Source of the DNA: Faecalicoccus sp. | GTDB taxonomy: Bacteria; Bacillota_I; Bacilli_A; Erysipelotrichales; Erysipelotrichaceae | DNA length: 6,428 bases | Assembly (NCBI GenBank): GCA_017941505.1 | Contig: JAGAWH010000104.1 | Coordinates: 1 to 6,428, forward strand | Direction: 5' to 3' | Part shown: positions 1 to 4,754 of the stretch, in pieces | How positions within the stretch are numbered: position 1 is the stretch's first letter | Layout: the number at the start of each line of letters is the position of its first letter | Notes under the pieces: model-generated | Told to the model about the DNA's origin: nothing | What the model saw: only the letters and a program-made list of their open reading frames with translations | Database searches by the model: none | Translations under genes and position numbers: made by a program

Positions 1-51
1 ACGATTGTTTTAACAACTTTGTTTGGAATAGTAAGTCTGCCCGCAAAGTGA
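1..51 (+). CDS. possible C-terminal tail of upstream gene (partial)
   Basis: The first frame is open from the window edge to a TGA at 49-51 and would encode a short hydrophobic tail, TIVLTTLFGIVSLPAK. This suggests the end of a membrane protein. Two terminator-like stem-loops follow at once, so some plus-strand gene must end about here. Frame 3 is also open, to a TGA at 84-86, but that stop lies inside the strong hairpin, so frame 1 is preferred. The fragment is too short to identify the protein. Confidence 0.3.
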   Translation, partial: TIVLTTLFGIVSLPAK

Positions 52-66
52 ACATTGCGAATTTTT
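42..66 (+). terminator. weak stem-loop followed by T run
   Basis: CGCAA (42-46) pairs with TTGCG (55-59) and is followed by AATTTTTT (60-67). The stem has only 5 bp, with one more possible GC pair beyond a mismatch, so it would be a weak intrinsic terminator. The presumed upstream stop codon at 49-51 lies in its loop. It may act in tandem with the stronger hairpin at 72-96. Confidence 0.35.
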
Positions 67-71
67 TATCG

Positions 72-102
72 GGCATCGCATTCTGAATGCGGTGCCTTTT
101 GT
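72..102 (+). terminator. intrinsic terminator of the upstream transcript
   Basis: GGCATCGCATT (72-82) pairs with AATGCGGTGCC (86-96), giving 11 bp with one G-T wobble and a 3-nt loop. TTTTGT follows at 97-102. The T run is only on the plus-strand exit side; the opposite side reads as A on the minus strand. It therefore ends a rightward transcript coming from before the window. Confidence 0.65.
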
Positions 103-116
103 GATACTATGAATGT
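99..116 (+). promoter_or_regulatory. possible extended -10 for the NUDIX operon
   Basis: A TGTGATACT-like element (100-108) resembles an extended -10 (TGn plus GATACT, 4 of 6 matches to TATAAT). It lies directly behind the terminator. A weak -35, TTCTGA at 81-86, is 16 bp upstream. Transcription would start near 115, only about 2 nt before the ATG at 117. No Shine-Dalgarno sequence is visible in 97-116, so the first gene may have a leaderless mRNA. This is a weak call based on motif matching by eye. Confidence 0.3.
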
Positions 117-725
117 ATGAAAAATATCATTTCCAATCATCAGCCGGTTTTTATTGATTTTGATCAAAACCGCAAATCGGTTGTCTTGATTCCTTTGACA
201 AAAAAAGAAGATGAATGGCATATCGTATTTGAAGTCCGTGCAAGCTCTATATCTCAACCCGGTGATGTCAGCTTTCCCGGCGGTGCCGTGGAAAAAGACG
301 AATCCCTTTTGAAGACGGCTGTGCGTGAGACAACGGAGGAATTGGGATTAAAGGATAAAGATATCGATGTCTGGGGGCAGTGTGATACTTATTGGACAGG
401 AAAGAATCGGGTAATCTATTCATTTGCGGGCGAAATCCCTTATACAAAGATTCAACCGAATCCATCCGAAGTCGAAAGCATTTTTACCGTACCTTTAAAT
501 TATCTTTTAAAGACAGAGCCTAAGGTATATCGAACTTCCCTATCGGAAATTCCGGATGAGGATTTTCCTTATGAAAAGATTCATGGAGGACGAAAATACC
601 GATGGATGAAGGCTAAGAAAAAAGTTTTATTTTATGAATATGATGGCCATGTGATATGGGGAATCACAGCGAAGATTTTAAATGCGTTTATAAAGGTAGT
701 AAAAGATGAAACAGAGAATATTTGA
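117..725 (+). CDS. NUDIX hydrolase, CoA pyrophosphatase (NudL/YeaB-like)
   Basis: The 202-residue cytosolic protein belongs to the NUDIX family that splits CoA and its derivatives into 3',5'-ADP and phosphopantetheine (or the acyl form). The NUDIX box is complete at residues 56-78 in the pattern Gx5Ex7REUxEExGU, with G56, E62, R70, E71, E74, E75 and G77; the metal-binding glutamates are intact. T72 takes the position that is normally aliphatic. Just before it, R41-x3-I-x-QPGDVSFPGG matches the extra motif that marks the CoA-pyrophosphatase branch, and WGITAKIL near residues 181-188 is the usual closing helix. Length is normal. The ATG at 117 has no clear ribosome site, but the domain starts near residue 20, so a later start would leave little before it. 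The last 20 nt overlap the next gene, which indicates an operon. Function is well supported at family level; substrate is inferred. Confidence 0.88.
   Translation: MKNIISNHQPVFIDFDQNRKSVVLIPLTKKEDEWHIVFEVRASSISQPGDVSFPGGAVEKDESLLKTAVRETTEELGLKDKDIDVWGQCDTYWTGKNRVIYSFAGEIPYTKIQPNPSEVESIFTVPLNYLLKTEPKVYRTSLSEIPDEDFPYEKIHGGRKYRWMKAKKKVLFYEYDGHVIWGITAKILNAFIKVVKDETENI
691..708 (+). promoter_or_regulatory. ribosome binding site inside the NUDIX gene end
   Basis: AAAGG (692-696) lies 9 nt before the ATG at 706, inside the last codons of the NUDIX gene. It supports the start at 706 and coupled translation of the two overlapping genes. Confidence 0.6.
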
Positions 726-1302
726 TGGAGTGATTGCGCTTGTTGTGCTGTGGTCGATTTATTTATTGGTAAAATGGAATATCGATAATCCGGTGGCCAC
801 AAGCGGCTGGGGTAATCTGAAGTACTTTACCGTGCAGTCTAATATTTTGATGGGACTTGTTTCTTTGGCAAATTGTATCAAAGGGAAAGAATATCCTTAT
901 CTTACCTTTGCGGGTACGGTATCGGTAGCTTTGACAGCTTTGATCGTCATTATCTTTTTGGGTCCGTTATTTGGCTTTGCGATTATGTATGTCGGTTTTA
1001 ATTTATATATGCATGCCATTGTTCCGGCTTTGGCTATTATCCGCTTTATCGTGTTTCGGACCGGTGATAAAATTGAAAAAAATAAAATATGGACAGGAGC
1101 AGTTCCTATGTTTGTATATGGAATCGGATATGTTGCCAATATATTAATTAATGGGCTTTCCCGATATACCGATTGGTATGGTTTTGCGTTATTTGGAACC
1201 TGGTCCATAATCCCTGCCTTTGCGATTATATTGGGAATCACATATATGTTAAGCGTTCTGATTCGAAAAATCGGCAGTTCTAAGTTAGGAAAAGAGGAAT
1301 AA
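706..1302 (+). CDS. six-helix membrane protein, Pr6Pr / FAR-17a-AIG1-like
   Basis: This 198-residue integral membrane protein has about six hydrophobic segments, near residues 7-24, 41-58, 67-90, 92-117, 130-150 and 162-187. The stretch LKYFTVQSNILMGL (38-51) and the MHAIVPALAIIRF region (102-114) are the two signatures I associate with the Pr6Pr family and the related FAR-17a/AIG1 group. In human AIG1 and ADTRP, a conserved Thr and His form the active site of a hydrolase that cleaves fatty acid esters of hydroxy fatty acids. Here T42 and H103 sit in comparable places after helix 1 and in helix 4. Whether the bacterial protein is a hydrolase is inference. It overlaps the NUDIX gene by 20 nt, and its stop shares bases with the next start. 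It could equally be listed as a conserved membrane protein of unknown function. Confidence 0.7.
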   Translation: MKQRIFDGVIALVVLWSIYLLVKWNIDNPVATSGWGNLKYFTVQSNILMGLVSLANCIKGKEYPYLTFAGTVSVALTALIVIIFLGPLFGFAIMYVGFNLYMHAIVPALAIIRFIVFRTGDKIEKNKIWTGAVPMFVYGIGYVANILINGLSRYTDWYGFALFGTWSIIPAFAIILGITYMLSVLIRKIGSSKLGKEE

Positions 1303-1880
1303 TGATTATGACAAAAGATCGTTTATGTGCTTTTATGGATGCGATATTGGCAATTATTATGACAATATTAGTTTTAGAATTAAAAAAGCCCGCTGAAGCA
1401 TCCTGGAGTGCCTTATGGGCGCTTCGTGCGGATTTTTTCTCTTATGCGGTATCTTTTTTCTGGTTAGGAGCCATGTGGGTCAATATTCATAACCGATGGG
1501 TCAGTGTGGAAAGAATTGATAATAAAGTCCTTTGGGCCAGCATTGTGATGTTGTTCTTTGCCTCATTTTTTCCGTATGTAACATCATTTGTGAGTGAAAA
1601 TTTTGAAAATCTATTTGCCCAGATGTTTTACAGTGTGATTGTCATGCTGGTATCTTTTGCCAATATGGCATTAAGCAGGGCCATCGTGAATATCAACAAG
1701 ACAGCAGGAGAAGCCATCAAAGGAACGCAGAAAATCGTTGCCGCTGATTTAGCTATTAAAGGAATCGGAATATTAATGGGTATCTTTATCTATCCGCCTT
1801 TTGCGATGATAGGAATCATATTGGCAGGATGTGTAATGACTTTTTTACCACTTTATTTGAATAAGCATAAACAGCAATAG
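1302..1880 (+). CDS. TMEM175 (DUF1211) family potassium-channel-like membrane protein
   Basis: The 192-residue protein starts with RLCAFMDAILAIIMTILVLEL (from residue 7), the pore-lining first helix of the TMEM175/DUF1211 family. Characterised bacterial members are tetrameric K+ leak channels of six helices. Hydrophobic segments fall near 9-27, 44-63, 74-97, 104-128, 148-165 and 167-187, and WVNIHNRW (59-66) is another family-typical stretch. The usual RxxxFSD motif reads R7-LCA-F11-M12-D13, so the serine is methionine. Channel activity is inferred from family. The start ATG at 1302 forms TAATG with the stop of the previous gene, and GAGG (1294-1297) is 4 nt away. A second in-frame ATG at 1308 is 10 nt from the same GAGG and is an equal candidate. 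It is the last gene of the operon, with a terminator directly after its stop. Confidence 0.85.
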   Translation: MIMTKDRLCAFMDAILAIIMTILVLELKKPAEASWSALWALRADFFSYAVSFFWLGAMWVNIHNRWVSVERIDNKVLWASIVMLFFASFFPYVTSFVSENFENLFAQMFYSVIVMLVSFANMALSRAIVNINKTAGEAIKGTQKIVAADLAIKGIGILMGIFIYPPFAMIGIILAGCVMTFLPLYLNKHKQQ

Positions 1881-1908
1881 GAGAGATTTGAAAGGAATCT
1901 CTCTTTTT
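1881..1908 (+). terminator. intrinsic terminator of the NUDIX-membrane-TMEM175 operon
   Basis: GAGAGATT (1881-1888) pairs perfectly with AATCTCTC (1896-1903) around a 7-nt loop. Five T residues follow at 1904-1908. It begins right after the TAG stop at 1878-1880. Confidence 0.85.
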
Positions 1909-1917
1909 ATATACAGA

Positions 1918-1948
1918 TTGACCGTTCCATAGGGAACGAAAGTACACT
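1918..1948 (+). promoter_or_regulatory. candidate promoter with MerR-type operator in a 19-bp spacer
   Basis: TTGACC (1918-1923, 5 of 6 to the -35 consensus) is separated by 19 bp from TACACT (1943-1948, 4 of 6 to TATAAT). A perfect inverted repeat, CGTTCC (1923-1928) and GGAACG (1933-1938) with ATAG between, fills the first part of the spacer. An overlong 19-20 bp spacer carrying a dyad that starts at the -35 box is the known layout of MerR-family promoters such as those of mer and CueR. No merR gene is in the window. The promoter reads into the GTPase gene, and its start site would fall near 1955. Confidence 0.5.
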
Positions 1949-1968
1949 TAAAGAATCAAATCTTTAAG
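1947..1968 (+). repeat. 8-bp inverted repeat touching the GTPase ribosome site
   Basis: CTTAAAGA (1947-1954) and TCTTTAAG (1961-1968) are perfect complements separated by ATCAAA. The right arm includes AAG of the ribosome site AAGGAGGG (1966-1973), which stands 6 nt before the ATG at 1980. If both arms are transcribed, the hairpin could partly cover the ribosome site. If transcription begins near 1955, the left arm is not in the mRNA and the repeat would be a DNA-level site or chance. Confidence 0.35.
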
Positions 1969-1979
1969 GAGGGTAGCGA

Positions 1980-3115
1980 ATGGCTTCAATTAATGTTGAT
2001 AAAATGGCACAGGATGCCATAGATCTCATATCCGCAACAATAAAGATCTGAATCGTTTAAATATTATCGTTGCCGGGAAAACAGGAGTTGGGAAAAGTAC
2101 ACTCATCAATTCAGTTTTCCGACAGAAACTTACCAAAACCGGAATGGGCAAGCCGGTCACAGATCATATGCGAAGATACACCAAGAAAGGATTACCACTT
2201 GCCGTATATGATACACGTGGGTTTGAGCTGGGAAAGAATGTGCAGGCAGAAGTAAAAAAAGAAATCATCGATACCATCGCAAAAGGCAACCAAACTCACG
2301 ATATCAATGAAGTGATTCACTGCATCTGGTACTGCATCAATACAACTTCTAATCGTGTGGAACCGGAAGAAATCAAATGGATCAAAGAATTATCCCGAGA
2401 AGACCAGGTCAATCAGGTACCGATCATTATTGTATTGACACAGTCTATTTCTAAAAAGAATGCGGAAACATTGCGAAAACATTTATTGGATGAAAACTTA
2501 GATGTAGTGCAGATTGTTCCGGTATTGGCAGCAGATTATCAAATTGATGATGATATCACCGTCAAATCGTATGGCTTGGATACCTTGATTCATGTGATGG
2601 GAGAAGCTCTTCCCGAAGAGCTTCTAACAACGCTTCAAAATGTTCAGATTGCCAGCCTGGCAGAGAAAAGGAAACAGGCTCAGGCAGCGATTGCCACGGC
2701 TGCGGTTGCAGCAGCAGGTGTAGCAGCCAGTCCGATACCGTTTTCCGACAGTGCTTTATTGGTGCCTACACAACTTGGTATGATTGCTGGTATTACAGCC
2801 GTTTATGGTTTAGATATCAATAAAAGCATCTTAAAGGCATTTTTGTCGACAACATTAGGAGCAGGGGGAGCTACTGTTTTAGGAAAGACAATTGTTGCCA
2901 ACCTGATAAAAATGATTCCGGGAGCGGGAACTCTTGCCGGTGGAGCTATTTCAGCAGGAACAGCCACCCTTTTGACAACGGCACTTGGAGAAGCCTATAT
3001 CGGTGTTATGGAACTTGTATTTAAAGGAGAACTGACCGTAGAAGATTTAAGTACCAAAAAGGGAAAAGATGCGATGGCAGATCTATTTAAGTATGAACTG
3101 ACAAAGAAACAATAA
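1980..3115 (+). pseudogene. DUF697 membrane-associated GTPase, reading frame broken before the P-loop
   Basis: A strong ribosome site (AAGGAGGG, 1966-1973) precedes ATG 1980, which reads MASINVDKMAQDAIDLISAT and then stops at TGA 2049-2051. The rest continues in another frame, starting KDLNRLNIIVAGKTGVGKS from 2042, to TAA 3113-3115. One missing base near 2037-2044 would restore about 378 residues. In restored numbering, the P-loop GKTGVGKS is at 33-40, G2 T near 61, G3 DTRG at 78-81, and the G4 place reads TQSI (154-157) rather than NKxD. An Ala-rich segment with SPIPFSD near 250-257 marks DUF697, followed by a Gly/Ala-rich hydrophobic stretch at about 291-340. Such proteins are thought to be P-loop GTPases that attach to membranes. 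The in-frame ATG at 2144 has no ribosome site and would drop the P-loop. The break may be a real mutation or a sequencing error. A PH-domain gene follows after 10 nt. Confidence 0.8.
2603..2624. repeat. perfect 10-bp inverted repeat inside the GTPase gene
   Basis: GAAGCTCTTC (2603-2612) and GAAGAGCTTC (2615-2624) are exact reverse complements with two C between. In RNA this allows a 9-bp stem with a CCCG tetraloop. It codes for EALPEEL at the junction of the G domain and the membrane part. No T run follows, so it is not an intrinsic terminator. Confidence 0.6.
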
Positions 3116-3125
3116 GGAGGGAAAT
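3113..3125 (+). promoter_or_regulatory. strong ribosome site overlapping the GTPase stop
   Basis: The sequence TAAGGAGGG (3113-3121) merges the GTPase stop codon with a near-perfect Shine-Dalgarno site, 4 nt before ATG 3126. This supports joint translation of the two genes. Confidence 0.75.
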
Positions 3126-3515
3126 ATGCCAACAGTATCATCAGGTATACTATTTGATGCCAATGTATTTAACTTAAAGGAAATTCGTTTTGATGATATC
3201 CGCAAGGAAATCTTTTCATTATTTGTACAGGGTGAGCGTGCAGAGCTTGCCTTTATGACCATTCGAGATCAGGTTGTATTCACTAATAAAAGAATTATCG
3301 TTGCCAATGTGCAGGGAATTGTAGGAAAGAAGGTAGCGTATATTTCCTATCCGTATTCTAAAATTCAATTCTATGGGATAGAGACAGCCGGTGTACTGGA
3401 CATTGACAGCGAATTGATTCTTGCCTTCAATAATGGCTCGTATCTGCAGTTTGATTTCAAGACCCAGGTGGATATTCGAAGAATCAACAATCTGATTTCA
3501 AACTATGTTCTATAA
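3126..3515 (+). CDS. bacterial PH-domain protein (bPH_1)
   Basis: The 129-residue protein is essentially a single bacterial pleckstrin-homology-like domain. Diagnostic stretches are RDQVVFTNKRIIV (47-59), GIVGKKVAYISYPYSKI (64-80), ETAG (86-89) and LDIDSEL (91-97), which fit the bPH_1 (formerly DUF1696) pattern of a beta-sandwich closed by a C-terminal helix (about 113-127). No signal peptide or membrane segment is present, so it should be cytosolic. Known bacterial PH-like domains form ring oligomers; a lipid or protein partner here is not established. The gene sits 10 nt after a membrane-associated GTPase and shares its promoter, so a role with that GTPase, perhaps as adaptor or membrane-targeting factor, is a reasonable inference. 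Start is fixed by the strong ribosome site. Family assignment is fairly sure, function open. Confidence 0.82.
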   Translation: MPTVSSGILFDANVFNLKEIRFDDIRKEIFSLFVQGERAELAFMTIRDQVVFTNKRIIVANVQGIVGKKVAYISYPYSKIQFYGIETAGVLDIDSELILAFNNGSYLQFDFKTQVDIRRINNLISNYVL

Positions 3516-3555
3516 AAATACAGGCATCCCTTTTATCGGGATGCCTAAACTTTTT
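3512..3555. terminator. bidirectional intrinsic terminator between converging genes
   Basis: AGGCATCCC (3522-3530) pairs perfectly with GGGATGCCT (3538-3546) around a 7-nt loop. On the plus strand TAAACTTTTT follows, up to 3555. On the minus strand TGTATTTTT follows (complement of 3513-3521). It can stop both the GTPase/PH unit and the trigger factor gene, whose stop is at 3554-3556. The T runs are offset by a few bases on both sides. Confidence 0.8.
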
Positions 3556-4681
3556 ACATTTCGTCTTCTACGATAGCGGATTTTTTAATGAAATCCAAAG
3601 CTTTTTGGACTTTGATATCCTGCATCAACATATCGTAATACTGTTCTGTAAAGATTTTACGGATGGTTTCAACATCGGTTCCGTAAGAAGATGCGATAAC
3701 CTTTAATTCATTTTCCCATTCTTCTTCGGTTGCCGTAATTGCTTCTTGAAGCGCAATTTCCTCTAATACAAGACGGGTCATAATGCGCTTGATGGCAGCC
3801 GGTTCCATATCCTTCCGGATATTATCCATAGTTGTTCCTACCATCTGGCAATACATATCTAAATTCATGCCCTGCTGCTGAAGAGTCTGGTCAAATTCAT
3901 CAATGACCTGCTTCATCATGGTACGGATCATCGGTTCCGGAATATCCACTAAAGTGTTAGCGATGATCTGATCAAGGATAGCTCTTTCTACAGTTTCATC
4001 AGCTAACTGTTCTTTCTGCATTTCCAGTTCTTTACGAACTTCCTCTTCATTAACCGGCATTTCTTTCTTTTCACGGATCTCGTGGATCTTGCACTTAAAT
4101 ACGGCATCTTTTCCGGCAAGAGAAGGTGTGTAAGCTTCCGGGAAGGTCACATTCACATCGATATCTTCATTGACTTTGGCACCGATTAACTGGTCTTCAA
4201 AGCCCGGAATAAAGGAACCGGATCCAATGACTAACGGATAATGTTCACCTTTACCGCCTTCAAAAGGTACTCCGTCACAGAATCCTTCAAAGTCCAAATC
4301 AACCTGGTCACCTGTTTTAACAGGGCGGTCTTCTGAAATTGGAACATAGGTTGTCTGACGGCGTTTCTTTTCAGCAATAGCTGCTTCTAAATCCTTATCT
4401 GTGATTTCAAAAGAAGGACGAACGACTTTGATTTCTTTATAGGTTCCTAATGTCACATCAGGACGGGTAGCTACGGTTGCACTGTAGATAAAATCTTTAC
4501 CGTCTTCATTTTGAAGAACACGGATTTCCGGAGTAGAAACTACTTCTTCTTCCATGGAATCGATGGCTTCGGTACATGTTTTACCGACCATTTCGTTTAA
4601 ATCCTCTTCTTTTTCAGAAGCAGGAACGGTAATTGTGATAATACGTGTATTCTTATCTGGTTTTTCTATTGTAAACTGCAT
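3554..4681 (-). CDS. shortened trigger factor (FKBP-type peptidyl-prolyl isomerase chaperone)
   Basis: The 375-residue protein aligns by eye with trigger factor, the chaperone that docks at the ribosome exit and folds new chains. Residues 1-90 resemble the N-terminal domain ends (MQFTIEKPDKNTRIITITVP and the later TPEI...GKDFIYSATVATRPDVTLGTYK). The middle of that domain, about 40-45 residues with the GFRxGKxP ribosome-docking loop, is absent. The FKBP domain is complete at about 124-204 (GDQVDLDFEGFCDGVPFEGG, IPGFEDQL, VTFPEAY). The C-terminal helical arms follow at 205-375, slightly short: the usual DDEFAK stretch is missing. Typical family length is about 430. A good ribosome site (AAAGGAGA, complement of 4687-4694) precedes the start. 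It is likely a paralog working off the ribosome, so the symbol tig is not given. No frameshift is apparent, so the shortened form looks like an established gene and not decay. Confidence 0.85.
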   Translation of the reverse strand: MQFTIEKPDKNTRIITITVPASEKEEDLNEMVGKTCTEAIDSMEEEVVSTPEIRVLQNEDGKDFIYSATVATRPDVTLGTYKEIKVVRPSFEITDKDLEAAIAEKKRRQTTYVPISEDRPVKTGDQVDLDFEGFCDGVPFEGGKGEHYPLVIGSGSFIPGFEDQLIGAKVNEDIDVNVTFPEAYTPSLAGKDAVFKCKIHEIREKKEMPVNEEEVRKELEMQKEQLADETVERAILDQIIANTLVDIPEPMIRTMMKQVIDEFDQTLQQQGMNLDMYCQMVGTTMDNIRKDMEPAAIKRIMTRLVLEEIALQEAITATEEEWENELKVIASSYGTDVETIRKIFTEQYYDMLMQDIKVQKALDFIKKSAIVEDEM

Positions 4682-4686
4682 AATAA

Positions 4687-4734
4687 TCTCCTTTGCACGA
4701 TATTCATTCTAACATGGAGCCATGAAAATGGATA
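4687..4734 (-). promoter_or_regulatory. candidate trigger factor promoter (extended -10)
   Basis: On the minus strand, TGTTAGAAT (complement of 4706-4714) is an extended -10 with 5 of 6 matches to TATAAT. A poor -35, TATCCA (complement of 4729-4734), is 17 bp upstream. Transcription would begin near 4699, leaving a leader of about 18 nt that contains the ribosome site AAAGGAGA. Confidence 0.5.
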
Positions 4735-4738
4735 TAAT
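4709..4738 (+). promoter_or_regulatory. candidate GH2 promoter overlapping the divergent one
   Basis: TATAAT (4733-4738) is a perfect -10 hexamer. CTAACA (4709-4714, 4 of 6 to TTGACA) lies 18 bp upstream. The start would be near 4745, which leaves only the ribosome site AGGTGAT (4745-4751) before ATG 4755. A 5-2-5 dyad, CATGG-AG-CCATG (4713-4724), lies in the spacer and could be an operator, though it is short. The -35 overlaps the -10 of the leftward promoter. Confidence 0.5.
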
Positions 4739-4754
4739 GGAATTAGGTGATTTT

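Noticed and set aside
66..465. Two minus-strand open frames (66-257 and 268-465)
   Set aside because: Both are antisense to the NUDIX gene, which has a complete catalytic motif.
897..1241. Minus-strand 114-codon open frame
   Set aside because: It is antisense to the AIG1-like membrane protein gene and has no ribosome site or recognisable domain; it mirrors the real gene's codons.
1923..1938. CGTTCC-ATAG-GGAACG hairpin as a second terminator after the TMEM175 operon
   Set aside because: No T run follows it (AAAGT) and a complete terminator already stands at 1881-1908; its position between -35 and -10 fits an operator better.
2030..2051. Programmed -1 frameshifting to join the two GTPase frames
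   Set aside because: No X-XXY-YYZ slippery heptamer is present; the local codons ACA ATA AAG would give a poor re-pairing at the ATA position. No obvious downstream pseudoknot was seen.
2070..2255. Plus-strand 61-codon open frame
   Set aside because: It lies entirely within the GTPase coding sequence in another frame and has no family resemblance.
2144..3115. GTPase as an intact 323-residue gene starting at ATG 2144
   Set aside because: This ATG has no ribosome site and begins after the P-loop, which is encoded in the same frame at 2075-2098; the better start is 1980 with a frame break between.
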